Shown piece by piece: positions 22,817-35,804 of a stretch of DNA of 64,000 nt. Within the stretch, counting starts at the first letter, position 1. Each line of letters begins with the position of its first letter. Source of the DNA: Adiantum capillus-veneris (taxonomy: Eukaryota; Streptophyta; Polypodiopsida; Polypodiales; Pteridaceae). The position numbers and the translations under genes are program-made. The stretch lies in the NCBI GenBank assembly GCA_014529385.2, contig CM043958.1, positions 119,405,018 through 119,469,017 on the forward strand, given 5' to 3'. Below the pieces are notes generated by a model, which was not told the origin of the DNA, made no database searches, and saw only the letters and a list, made by a program, of their open reading frames with translations.

Positions 22817-23006
22817 TTTGCCCCCCCATGTTTCTTTTTATGTAACCACTTCTGAAATTAATATAACTTTCTTTCCCATTCGACGTCTCTTTCATCTTCT
22901 GCCTAATTTTTGAGCATTGTGTGTTTTTATTGTATGATTTCAATCTATAGATATGTCCTAATTGCATATTTAAATTTGAGTCTTGTGTAATTTTGCATCT
23001 GCAGAT

Positions 23007-23863
23007 ATGTTTTCAGTTGAAGAATTGCGCCTTGCAAATAGGTTCAGGGCTGACAAGTAGAATGGCAGGGCTGACATTCGTGCAATATGGAATTGCGTGT
23101 TGTCTCCTGCAGTGCTCGTGTTTCCTCTATGGTATAGACTAATTAAAAGAATCCCACTGATATGGCCAAGGCCACCACCTCCGTTGAGCGTCCAGCGTAG
23201 GGTTCTCATTTTGGACCTTAATGGATTACTGCTCAAGAAATTTGATGGAAAATATGGTGAAGAATTGCCCCACTGGCCAGAAATGCGGTATGTTGTTGAA
23301 GGGGATACACAGTTTTGGGTAAGGCCTGATGCAGAAGTGTTTCTGAATTTTTGCTTCAGATGGTTTGAAGTGTGGATATGGAGCTGTTGCGAGTTTGAGA
23401 AGCTCAAACGCACGCTAGCGACAGTGTTCCCTGACCACCACAAAAGATTCAATAGAGTGGTAAGTCAGGCCCATTGCACAAGGGCCCCTTTTAAATTGGG
23501 CGCGACAGATAACCGGTGTTCCACAAGAATCTCGAAAATTTTCCTGACCTACCACCTGACACACTTATCTTTGATGATTCTGGATATAAGCTAATGTTTA
23601 ATCCATTGGGGTCATTTCTTGTTTTTCCCAAGCTAGAAAAGCAGCCTAAAGAAGTGCGCGCCTGTTTTCTGTCAACCACTGTCATAAACTGGCTGGCACA
23701 TTGGTTGTACTCCAAGGACAGAATTGAGTATACAAAGAGGACTGTAATTTGTGCAGACGGACAACTTGACGACACCTATGTGCGTCGTTTTTATTGGAAA
23801 TGGCGGATTGACTTTTTCAAGAAGAAAGGAACATATTTTTTATATAAAAAGAAAGCTTCATAA
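23007..23863 (+). pseudogene. FCP1/NLI-interacting-factor-like HAD phosphatase, lightly damaged
   Basis: From an ATG at 23,007 (MFSVEELRLANRFRADK) the frame meets TAG at 23,058, then stays open: VQRRVLILDLNGLLLKK (HAD motif I region), FWVRPDAEVFLNF, WIWSCCEFEKLKR, and HCTRAPFKLG. A one-base frame break near 23,512 leads into FHKNLENFPDLPPDTLIFDD (HAD motif with DD), NPLGSFLVFPKLEKQ and a Lys/Tyr-rich C-terminus ending at 23,863. In the family the nucleophile motif is DxDx(T/V); here it reads DLNGLL, as in a plant subgroup I recall, so phosphatase activity is doubtful. FCP1-like domains normally dephosphorylate RNA polymerase II tails or other nuclear proteins. It lies 190 bp after the preceding gene on the same strand, consistent with co-residence in one element. 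Confidence 0.7.
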
Positions 23864-24095
23864 AGTCTGTGAAGTGGGCGACTTTTGTCGATGTATTTTT
23901 TTGTCGATGGATATAAATGGAGAATTACTCAGCCAAAAGGCTCAATCAATGTAACAGAATTCATGTATAATACATTTACAAGCAAGTTGCACGGAAATAC
24001 GTTGTATTCTATATTTGAAGTATATTGCAAATAAAAGAAGAGAGTGAGAGAGACTGTCTGATAACGGTATTATACTGGGCATGACTTGTATGATA

Positions 24096-25477
<1,382 letters not shown>

Positions 25478-25542
25478 ACAGTTCAGTTTACAGTAATAGG
25501 CAGATATACACAAAATTATGCATTATGCATTTCTTAAGATGG

Positions 25543-28500
25543 TTACAGCTCAAAAGGTATACTATTGTAGATAGACTCACTAACATCAAGTGATATTGTA
25601 TATAGTTTTGAGTTGCTAGGATGGGGTATCATGGGGATTTTGATTGCCCGAACAAGATGTGAATATATGAACACCTCTGGCTTTTTGTCCAAAAGCTCGT
25701 AGGTCTGCTCATTTATCATACGATAGTAAAACCCTTTGATAGCATAGGATCCTCGCCCAATGATATTGCCCCAGTCATGTTCAGTGTCTGAATGAAACTC
25801 TTGAATAGCTGTAGTGCATTTCACTATATAGAAATCCACTTTTTCTTCATTTTCATTTGGTGCGGGAACAACAAAATTATCACCAACAATAAGAGCTTGA
25901 CTGAGGGTGTCATAGTGTCCTTCATATGATGTATCCTCATTTATTTCATCGTCATCGTCTTCCCCTTCTTCTGTAGGCTCCAAAATAAGGTATGTCCAGA
26001 AAGGAACGTGTGACTTGCTGACACATCTCCTCCACTTTTCCTGTTTACATGCACTACAGAAACAAAACAATGAACGTGTTCTCAAAGCAGTTGGATCATG
26101 CTCTAAATATGCAGAAATAGAGTGCATTGAGCGGGTATTTTTTACAACCTTCACATCCCAATTTTTTCCCCTTTCGACATCTCCCAATTCAATCACCCAA
26201 AAAACCCTGCTTACATAACGGGCCTGGGATGCATAGGTGGCTGTAGCACCATCTGACAAGGTCCGTCTCAATAATTCCACAACATTTGTAGCACAGTCTA
26301 TCTTTGGGCAGTTTGGCTGCAATTGGTATTGAGTTAAAGACCTTTTTATCACTGCTCCCGCACCGTCGTGTTCTCCCTTACCATGTCCGGATCCAAAAAT
26401 GTTCCAAGACATTTTCCATCCCGTAAAAACACTATATCTGCAATTTATTCAATGGATAGAAGAAGATTCATATACTCTTGGCACGATAAAATTACCAAAA
26501 AAAACACGTATTATAATATTACTGATGTTAGACAAGCATTTTATTACAACTTTAATGCCACTATTATAGGTCTCTATATTAAAACCACCTTCAGATAATG
26601 TTTGTTAGAACATGGTATACCTGGCAAGGAAATAGAATGGTCTTCTTGCTTTGAATTGTGAAGCTGCTCCATCAGACCGTACCCAATGATGTTTTATGTT
26701 TAGACCAAATTGCTTTAGCCATTTCGCATGTTTCAGAAAACAGTGTTGAACAAAATGTGTGTCATGTTGCTTGTCATCTGAAATGAAGAAGTGAATTGTC
26801 TTGTGGATGTCACCTGCATAATATAAAAATCAGAAATTATTGAAGGCTTAATACAAAAGAAATAATACTGATCTAGGGTGATGTCGTTACTTGCAATTCG
26901 GAAATATGTTATGTGCACAAAAATAGTTACTTGATTTGAATACCAGTGCATGAACTGAATCTCATTTTGTTCTTTGAAACTATAATTTTCAGCAAAGTCA
27001 ACAACTTACACAACAACATCTTCTGGAAAGCTTTGTATACATTCCTTATATTGTTCTCCTTTCCATCTATACACAAAATTATGCATTATGTATTTCTTAA
27101 GATGGTCTTTGAACATGACTGAGAGATCCTGGCATGATATTTCCTTATGCAACAAGACTTTCCTTTTCTTCTTCAGACCGTCACGCGCAGTTTCTACTTC
27201 CAGGTCCTCAAAAATCTTCACCACAATCTTTTTAGCAATAAATGCAACCTCTGCAGCACAAAAGTCTAACTTATCCAAGCCACACCTTTTACATTGACCA
27301 CTCAAGCAGGCAAGGGCATGGAAGGTGGACGTATCTGATTCAGGACATAGTATAGAGTCCAATAAGGCTGTTACACTCTTGATAGGGTTTTTTGGTGCCT
27401 TGCATCCACCATTGTCTTTGCATATGTTGCATTGACGATGGCAAGCTTTTCCATGCAGACCAAATACAGAACTTCGCATGTGATTTATGGCATCCTTTAG
27501 GAAGGACATTTGAACATGTGAAATGCAGCAGCAAGTATATCGGTCTTTCAATTTCCGCACAAAATATGGCTTCATGTACTCAAACGCCCGCTGCCTTATT
27601 ACAATTTCAGGGTATTGTTCTTTGAAGTTGAGAAAGAGGTCCACCTACAATGAAAGACATATATGGTTAAAGAGCATTGAAGAAAACTGCAGGTTTTGAG
27701 GAAAACTGTTACATTACTATAAACCAATATTTTTATTTCAAACCACTATGTTTTTTCACTTAATTGGTTAGGTAAACCACTATATATGAACACATGTCCT
27801 TGGTACGTACCAGTGGTATATAAGTGTCAACCATTGCAAATGTTCTTACTGCTGATGTAAACTAGTCTTTTCATTTATAACCGGTATATTATTTACCTAA
27901 CCAGTACAAGTGAGCACTTAACCACGATGTATACCAGTGATAAATAAGTGTTAAAAAGAATAAACACATGCCCTTGGTACGTACCAGTGGTATATAAGTG
28001 TCAACCAGTTCAAATGTTCTTACTGCTGATGTAAACCAGTTTTTTCATTTAAAGCCGGTATGTTATTTACCTAACCAGTACATGTGAGCACTTACCCATG
28101 ATGTGTACCAGTGAAAAATAAGGGTTAAAAAAATGAACACATGTCCTTGGTACGTACCAGTGGTATATAAGTGTCAACCAGTTCAAATGTTCTGACTGTT
28201 GATGTAAACCAGTCTTTTCATTTAAAACCGGTATGTTATTTACCTAACCAGTACATGTGAGCACTTAACCACGATGTATACCAGTGAGAAATAAGTGTTA
28301 AAGAAAATGAACACATGTCATTGGTACGTACCAGTGGTATATAAGTGTCAACCAGTGCAAATGTTCTTACTGCTGATGTAACCCAGTCTTTTCATTTAAA
28401 ACCGGTATGTTATTTACCTAACCAATACATGTGAGCACTTACCCATGATGTGTACCAGTGAAAAATAAGGGTTAAAAAAATGAACACATGTCATTGGTAC

Positions 28501-29952
28501 ATTCCAATGGTATATAAGTGTCAACCAGTGAGAATGTTCTGACTGCTAATGTAAACCAGTCTTTTTATTTAAAACCGGTATGTTATTTACCTAACCAGTA
28601 CATGTGAGGACTTAATCACGATGTATACCAGTGAGAAATAAGTGTTAAAAGAAATTAACACATGTCCTTGGTACATACTAGTGGTATATAAGTGTCAACT
28701 TGTTCAAATATTCTTACTGCTGATGTAAACCAGTCTTTTCATTTAAAACTGCTATGTTATTTACTAACCAGTACATGTAAGCACTTAACCACGATGTATA
28801 CCAGTGAGAAAAATGTGTTAAAAAAAATGAACACATGTCCTTGGTACGTACCAGTGGTATATAAGTGTCAACCAGTTCAAATGTTCTGACTGCTAATGTA
28901 AACCAGTCTTTTTATTTAAAACCGGTATGTTATTTACCTAACCAGTACATGTAAGGACTTAATCACGATGTATACCAGTGAGAAATAAGTGTACAAAAAA
29001 ATTTATTGGATATGTAAACCAGTATTTTCCTTTCAAACAGATATGTTTTTTACCTATCTGACATGACAAACAGTACATGTGAACACTTGACGAGTACATG
29101 TGAACACTTAACCACTATGTATACCAGTGAGAAATAGGTGTTAAAAGATTTTTACTGGTTATGTAAACCAGTTTTTTACCTAACCAGTTTATACATATCA
29201 TACGCGTGTGAAAGTATGCGTCTGCAAACGTATGTTTCAACAAACATACAGGTATGATAAAAACTATGTTTCCATTTATATTCTCCTTCACATCCAAGAT
29301 TTATCTACTCTTAGTCTAGGACCAAATACAGATTCCCCTTATTTCCATTTATAACTTCCTTCATATCCGATTTCATATCTACTCTTATCAACCCATTTAT
29401 AGTGAATATAGGTTATGATACAACTATTAGAAAACAAAAATGGATATAGTGAAGCAAGTTATTACCTGAGATTGTTCAGGAAGATGCACAGGATGTTTGA
29501 CATATGAATTTCTTCCAATACGCTTTCTGTACACATCCTTCTTATTGGGTGAAACACGAGTGTTAGACATCCAAAAAGAGAAGATCAACTCTTTCTCATT
29601 AGGTGTTATGAAACCACGATCCATGGGTTGTCGAGCACACAAAGAGATTGGAAAATTGCCATCACCTGCTGCCCTCAACCGATTCTGTGCAGCTATGAAG
29701 TTCCTCTTGTGCAAATTTAGCAACTTAGATGCAGCTGAAACATTCACTTTTGAGGTAGACGTACACTCAACATTCAGAAGCATTGTGGTGATGAACCTTT
29801 TAAGAAAGAGCTCCTGTCTGCTCTTGGGTAATTTGATTGCATCTATTGTGTTGCGTATGGCTTCAACGAAGGTTGTTTGTGCCCTGGGCATTTCAAGGTC
29901 TCCAAGAGAAGGATGATTGACAAACTTGCACAAAATATCTGAGCGTGATGCA
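25543..29952 (-). CDS. Putative DDE-type transposase of an unassigned family (minus strand, spliced, 5' incomplete)
   Basis: Exons on the minus strand: about 29,938-29,466; 27,644-27,010; possibly 26,979-26,931; about 26,813-26,621; 26,437-25,543. Junctions 1 (phase 0) and the last (phase 2) join cleanly; the small third exon is tentative. Exon 1: SLGDLEMPRAQTTFVEAIRN and a basic stretch. Exon 2: VRKLKDRYTCCCISHVQM, then paired Cys clusters (CNICKDNGGC; CLSGQCKRCG) suggesting zinc binding. Exon 4: HFFISDDKQHDTHFVQHC and WVRSDGAASQFKARR. Exon 5: WNIFGSGHGKGEHDGAGAV, then an acidic C-terminal half (EEGEDDDDEINED). The SDD, SDG..QFK and HGKG(E)..DGAG motifs recall uncharacterised multicopy transposase-like proteins of animals and plants; I cannot name the superfamily. 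Exon 1 opens only after stops near 29,965, where an unrelated duplicated repeat begins, so the 5' end is lost or lies in another exon. Confidence 0.6.
27785..29170. repeat. 173/174-bp tandem repeat, seven copies, inside an intron
   Basis: The landmark CAGTGGTATATAAGTGTCAA recurs (with small changes) at 27,811, 27,985, 28,158, 28,332, 28,505, 28,679 and 28,852: spacing alternates 174 and 173. Each unit also has TGATGTAAACCAGTCTTTTC, AAAACCGGTATGTTATTTAC and CACGATGTATACCAGTGAGA. A partial eighth copy decays to about 29,170. The whole array lies in the large intron (29,465-27,645) of the transposase-like gene. Confidence 0.9.
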
Positions 29953-29959
29953 ACGTACA

Positions 29960-30201
29960 GATGAAGTTATTGTTAACCCTCACGGCTCACGGACACCCCA
30001 TCACCTACGATGGACGTGTATTATGTATTTGGTAGAGTCAGGTACCGGGCTTGTCGGACCAATAGGAAAAGGGTAAGAGAGATGAAGTTATTGTTAAACC
30101 TCACGGCTCATGGACACCCCATCACCTACGACGGACGTGTATTATGTATTTGGTAGAGTCAGGTACCGGGCTTGTTGGACCAATAGGAAAAGGGTAAGAG
30201 T
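29960..30201 (+). repeat. 121-bp tandem duplication
   Basis: GATGAAGTTATTGTTAAAC at 29,960 and 30,081 starts two 121-bp units that differ at only a few positions; both contain GGTACCGGGCTTGT and ACCAATAGGAAAAGGG. After the second unit the sequence continues uniquely into a promoter-like stretch. Confidence 0.85.
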
Positions 30202-30392
30202 GATCGCCGATGAGAGGCGCACTCTAACTGGGACATTCAAGGGATTAGTTGGCTAAGCATGGGCGCCCAAGTGTGAATGGGGTGAGCTCATATAAAAGCC
30301 AACTAAACCTAAAATTCACTCATTCTCTCATTTGTGCAATAGAAGAGTGCTCTTGCTCCATCTCCATCTCCATCTTCTTCTTCTTCACCTCC

Positions 30393-30479
<87 letters not shown>

Positions 30480-30600
30480 CGATCGAGCATTGAGGCGGCA
30501 CGATGGCGGTGAAGCGGTTGAGCGCGACGTAGCGGCGTCTCCTTCTTCTTCGCGACGAGGAATCCTCCACGGCAGGAGCATAGAGCGGTGAGTGACACAC
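30160..30600 (+). promoter_or_regulatory. LTR-like or gene-like promoter with CCAAT and TATA boxes
   Basis: A CCAAT box (GACCAATAGG, about 30,178) is followed by TCATATAAAAGCC (TATA-like, about 30,289) and a leader beginning CACTCATTCTCTCATTTG. The leader contains a (GT)n(GA)n microsatellite at 30,393-30,477. Together with the duplicated unit upstream this looks like a U3-R-U5 stretch of an LTR retrotransposon, but no second LTR was found, so a solo LTR or unrelated promoter is possible. Confidence 0.35.
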
Positions 30601-30857
30601 CATTGCCCTCTTTTGAGCTTACTAGTTAAGCTAGTTGTGTGCTTGGAGCCGTCTATGGCTCGCACACAGTGTTAGGCAAGGCCCTTGCTTCGACAGTGCG
30701 GCAAGGAGAGCACAGATATCAGTACTGCCTGGATCAAACAGTTGTTAATGCTGCCCCATGTCTTTAGAAGAGATCTTTCTTTACCGTCCTTTGTGGTATT
30801 CCCTGCACATCTGGTAATGCATTAGAATTAGGGGGCTGTGTGGTTATAGTTACAAAT

Positions 30858-30990
30858 GTGGGACAATCACCCTTCCTGTGACTAATTTCTCCGCACTTGA
30901 AACATCTCCCTTCACTCATATAGGTTCTCAATTCGGCTGGAGAGAGATATTTCCTTCTCTTAGGCTGATTAGGTTTTGCTTCTGCAATTG
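30858..30990 (-). pseudogene. Retrotransposon gag zinc-knuckle fragment
   Basis: On the minus strand the frame AELRTYMSEGRCFKCGEISH followed by RKGDC contains a perfect CX2CX4HX4C knuckle, as in Ty3/Gypsy nucleocapsid. Preceding residues (RRKYLSP) are typical of plant Gypsy gag ends. It is isolated and points away from the RT fragment that begins at 31,163, so the two come from different elements or from a rearrangement. Confidence 0.7.
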
Positions 30991-31162
30991 AGGCGATTAT
31001 TTTCTTCTTTTAAGAACTAGAAGTGGAAGGCTAGAACTGCCAAGAACGCATAAAACAGACTAGCAAATTTCCTTTGTATGAAGAGTCAAAACTCAACTCA
31101 AAAACGCATAAACTGCTCAAAAGAACAAATACTGGGCATATATTGCTCAAAACCACTACTGT

Positions 31163-31850
31163 GTGACCGCACAACTCACGGAGTTGATGGCCAGAGGATT
31201 CATACATCCTAGTGTAAGTCCTTTTGCTGCTCCTATTGTGTTTGTCCGCAAGAAGGATGGTTCATCTCGTTTGTGTGTTGATTACAGGGCATTGAACAAG
31301 ATGACCGTCAAGAACAAGTTTCCGATGCCTCGCATTGTGTATATCCTCTATAGGCTCAATGGGGCAAAGGTTTTCAGTAAGGTTGATCTCAAAAGTGGAT
31401 ACCATCAAGTAAGTGTATTCAAAGGCGACATCTTCAAGACCGTTTTTCGCACAGAGGGAGGGCAATGGGAATATGTAGTCATGCCTTTTAAATTCACAAG
31501 TGCCATGGGTACATTCAATCGTCTCATAGTAGGTCGATTTGGCGATATGGTTGGTGTATGTGCGTTCATCTTTCTTGATGATATTCGCATTTTTTCTGCA
31601 TTGTGGGAACAACATGAAAAGGATATAGAAAGGGTACTAACCCGTTTGGATGAGTGTCAGCTATACATTGCAGCTAAGAAATCAGAGTTTTTTCTCACGA
31701 AAGTTACTTATTTGGGTTATATCATTTCTGCAGAAGATGTCAAGCTAGACCCCGCGAAGGTGGAACAGGTACGTAATTGGGATTTGGTATGCCGATTGAA
31801 GAGCATAACAAGGTCATTGCAAAGTCTTTGACGCTTTGCATCATCAGCAC
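31163..31850 (+). pseudogene. Ty3/Gypsy reverse transcriptase fragment
   Basis: Reads through most of the RT palm and fingers: [79 protein letters not shown] (catalytic LDD), and [19 protein letters not shown]. After VEQVRNWD the frame slips; [10 protein letters not shown] and FASSAPF correspond to the usual SVTEVRSFLGFANFYRRF region. No gag, protease, RNase H or integrase is attached. Similar to non-OTA Gypsy (it lacks the FAWSYxD signature seen at 48 kb). Truncated on both sides. Confidence 0.85.
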
Positions 31851-32549
31851 CATTTTGATCATTATCTTCCTCACGTGCTACCTACTCAAGCTTGTTCTTA
31901 GCACGCTACTCCCTCTTTCTCCTAGCATGATATTCCTTGACCGCATCAACAACATACCTAGCACACAGTTCAAAGTGAGGCTAAGAGCAGTCACATACAG
32001 TGTGAGATTCTCCATGCTAGAGAGGGAGAGATTGAGCGAGGTGATAGGCCTACAGAGAGCAAGAGCAGTATATGACAACAACAGATGTGTGATAGGCCTA
32101 CAAAGTAAAACAACAATCTGTGGTCCTACACAGAGAGTTAGAGAGAGACAGGAAAACGAGAGATCGGGAAGACAAAGAGCTGGCTGACGTGCATAGTTAA
32201 GAGCTACAGAGCCGTCTTCGTTGTGGAAATTTTATATTTAATTAAAAATCTGTTCAAAAGAATATATCGAATTGAACTAATAGAGATGGTTTTATGTACC
32301 GATTATAAAACCTCTATCCGGGACAAGGTTTTTGGTCCACCTATTCATGCATCCACCCATCACATGGAGTTGCTTGTAATTTATTATTAAATGGGATCAC
32401 TTGTCATTCACTTGTGGTTGAAACCTGAATTAAACGGTGCGCATCCAATCTTGGCCATGGCGTCTCTTGGAACAATGTTTCCACTTGACAGGTGGGGTTT
32501 CAAATAGTCATGAGGCACACTCATTTTTAATGCCAATAATGTAAAAGCT
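31851..32549. other. Unassigned
   Basis: No family could be assigned. A purine-rich stretch (32,015-32,185) gives a plus-strand open frame of low complexity that I do not accept as a gene. Confidence 0.3.
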
Positions 32550-32623
32550 AGGAAGCTCTTATTTGGTGGGTACCACCAAAAGATCTAGGAATTTCTTATT
32601 TGGTGGGTACCACCAAAAGAGCA
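32550..32623. repeat. 37-bp tandem pair with near-palindrome
   Basis: Two units starting AGGAA at 32,550 and 32,587, each with CTTATTTGGTGGGTACCACC followed by AAAAGA. The TTGGTGGGTACCACCAA core is almost self-complementary. Confidence 0.7.
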
Positions 32624-32644
32624 CTCATAAGCGAACACAGCCAA

Positions 32645-33175
32645 AAGCATCTTTTTTTTGGGGGGCAAAACTCACAAAATTGAGTGATGCTATATTTAAC
32701 ATATCAAAAAATTACAAGACTAGCCCTGCTCACAATCTGAGCCAGGGCATCCACAGGACCTGGTAGATTCAAAGAGGGTTCCAAATACAAACAAGCAACT
32801 CAAGTTATCGCTAACTCATCTGACAACATTGATGGTCCAATACCATTTGTCGGGGTCCTTTCTTTTGCCAATGAGAGAATCATTTCTTTGATTTCTTGCA
32901 CGATCTCTAGGAAGCAAGAAGATAGACACTTCTTGAAGACCCGACAGTTCTTGGCCTTTCATATATGCTTGAAGTAGCATAATCTAACAATCTGCGTGCA
33001 AATCAATAACACTTGGATTTTCATCCCCATCCCTCCAAGGATCAGGTCGTTCTTGTAGAACCTAATCTTTCAAGTCTTTTGAACCCATTTGCATGTCTTC
33101 CTTGCTAGTCCACTCATAGCTGGTGAGGCGGTCCGAGGCGGGCAACAAGAAGAGAAACCTCTAGACACCCTTCAA
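32645..33175 (-). mobile_element. LINE 3' terminal fragment
   Basis: On the minus strand the end of a plant LINE ORF2 can be read: KTCKWVQKT, FYKNDLILGGMGMKIQVLLI, RLCYFKHI and KAKNCRVFKKCLSSC, then VQEIKEMILSL (the post-zf-RVT tail). A 3'UTR with GPVDALAQIVSRASLV-like reading follows and ends CACTCAATTTTGTGAGTTTT, GCCCCC and a run of A (T-run at about 32,650 on the plus strand). 5'-truncated, as is common for LINEs. Confidence 0.6.
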
Positions 33176-35804
33176 GGCTCCCGTGCTGCTCAATGGGGCT
33201 GGGGCACAACACAACACAAACCAAAACAACAAACCCATAGCCAAATCCCAACTACACAAGGGGCACCACCTAGTTTAAGAGCGAACTAGGACGCAAAAGA
33301 GGAGAATCGTTAGAGCCCACTCAATCCGACTGGAGAGTAAGTTTAAAAGTTGTATAAATTGGTAAGCTGAAAGACACTCCGAGGTAAAAATTTCAAGAGT
33401 TGCCCAAAAATCAGATTATCTATTTTTTCTTGACATTTTAGGCCAAATTAAGTTTTTACTTGATTCATAGGATTAAAATAGCTTATATAAAGACTGTCTT
33501 TGAAAAAATTGCAAAAAATGTTCAATTGCCTATAGTTAATAATCACGATTATTAACTCTTTGCTCTAAATTGACCAAGGTTCATACCATTGATTCATTGC
33601 ATGTGTACAAACAACTTTTGTAAAGGCCCAAGAGATTTGGATCACCAAACTAACAAAAAATTGGGTAAAAACTAAAGTTTGTACTGACTTTTTGAATCTT
33701 GAGTGTAAATTGGGGAAAAATTGTCCAAACTTGTTGAAAATTGATTCATAGGCTTATATTGATGTGATAAACACGTGTACATGCTCAATTGACCAAAAAG
33801 ATGCAAAAAGTTGCCAGTCTCTCACCATCCACCCTCTTACAATGGTAGCCAAACAATAGCCAATGAATCACAAGCAACAAAACAACAACCTTCAATGAAA
33901 CAAGTCACCTTATGAAGCTGAATGAGTTTGCCAAGCCAAATTGGAGGAGAAGCGTGAGCCTTTGGACATGAATTGCACCCAAAACTACCAATTCATTGAT
34001 GTTGGGGTAGATACAACAATGGTAGGAAGAATATCTTCTACTCGCACTCACTCAAACTAGCTCAAGCTTTTCTATGCACCAAGGTGATGGTGTATAGAAA
34101 GCTTACTCTCTCTTTACAACCAAGATAGAACTGGCGTGTGGTACGCTCAATCTAGTGTGCAATGGTATAGTGATGTCCTTTACAAGGAAGAATGGGTTCT
34201 ATTTATAGGTTTTAGAAGCCTTGATTAGAATTAATCCTAATCAATTTTATTAGGAAAGATCAAGGATTATGAATTTTTATGAATTTCAAATGAGAATGGG
34301 GTCTCTCTTTTCTCTTGAGTCACATGGGTGTGGGCTCAAGTAAGAGAATTATTGATGTGGTGAAATGAGAGAAACTTCCATGGGAGTGAGTGAATTTGTT
34401 TTACTTGTGCGGTTGCCTACTCCATATGTTGATAGTGTGGGTGCATTTTTACAAGAGAAGTCAGTTGTTAGTGGTAATAATCACTAGAATTGTTAGTGAT
34501 ACATTTACAATGGGTAGGATGAGTTGATTTGATGAAGGAAGAGGGGTGAATTAAAAGAGAATCATTGAGATGGTGAAGCTTTGAAGAAGCTTGAACTCAC
34601 CCTTGTGTAGATTGTGGAAAAAATGACCTCTGGTCTTCTTCTTCTTCTTCGCTTCTTTACGCCACCGCCACGGTTGACCACCACGATGAAAAGAGGATTT
34701 GTTGATGAAAAATATTCAATTTGCAGAAGTTATCATGGTTAAGATGCTGAATTTTAGATATTTTTAGGAGAGGTAAATGAAATTGTAACATAGAAGCAAT
34801 AGAGAGACATGGAGAGGGTGTATGTATGTAGAGGTTCACAAAAGAACTATAGGGATGAGAGAGAAGGGTAATGGTGAAGAGGGTGGGAGAAGCCATGGAA
34901 ATTGCAGGTTTGAGTGAGGGAAGGAGAGGGAGGGATGTGTAAGAGTGAGTAGGTGTGTGGAAGGGTGAGAGAAGACTAAGGGTTACTTGTGAGAAAAGTG
35001 GGCAGACTGGGGTCCACTCAAAAAATCATAGCTCACCGCTGGTAGCTCCAAAAATCAAGAAAAACTTTGAGGTGATTATTCAAAGCGTGGGCTACATTTT
35101 CTCTTTTGACCACCGCTCCAAATTCAAAGTGGAGATAGGTGCCAAAATTCTCACCAAAAAGCCTGTTTTTATGCCTGCAAAAGTCTTTTAGTGGCCCCCT
35201 CCTTTGTTGAATTTGTACAATGCATCCAAGAGTGAGCCCCTCCTTTGTCATATTATAATACAAAGCATCCAAGTTGCCCTTGACCCATGCATGGAGGAGG
35301 ATTATTGGTGAATAAAGAAATATATACATGGTGGGACTAGTGTATGGACTATTCATGGACTTTAGCTCAATGAGCACATGGTGTTAGAATAATGAGTAAA
35401 AATAATAATAAAAATATGGAGGAGTTATGGATATGGAAAGATATTGGAATCATATGATATGGTCCCTCTTTGAATTATTTTGGGTGAAAGAGGAAAAGGT
35501 ATGCAAGTAAATAATATAATAAACATAACCAATGAGTAGAAATCAATTTTTTGTTTTCACGAGGGTGAAGGTGAAAATGTGGGAGTGATTTGTATAAAGG
35601 AAAAATATGAGGTTAGAGTATGTACATATTGGCAAAAAATATAATTATGGTGTAAGAGGATGAAAGAAGGTGTACATAGGTTTAATAAAACACACACCTC
35701 AGTAGAAATATTTAAATAAAATACCAAAATAATTATAAAAAATCCATATATTTAGGCCATATATACAATGAAATATTTACGCACAAAGAGGCCATAATAT
35801 ACTT
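33176..35804. other. Long gene-poor stretch
   Basis: No gene, terminal repeat or transposon domain recognised. Includes a 22-bp palindrome at 33,535-33,556 (GTTAATAATC-AC-GATTATTAAC) whose flanks resemble the repeats at 42.6-43.3 kb, a (TTC)n stretch at 34,633, and an AT-rich tail from 35,390. Confidence 0.4.

Noticed and set aside
27785-29170. Regular repeats resembling a CRISPR array
   Set aside because: Whole 173/174-bp units are conserved with no unique spacers, and the context is a spliced eukaryotic gene.
30249-30665. Open frames with Cys-Val, His-Thr and Glu-Arg runs
   Set aside because: Products of the (GT)n(GA)n microsatellite in a promoter-like leader.
31777-32187. 136-codon plus-strand frame with a hydrophobic stretch (ILIIIFLTCYLL)
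   Set aside because: Begins inside the shifted RT tail and becomes purine-rich low complexity; no family evidence for a membrane protein.
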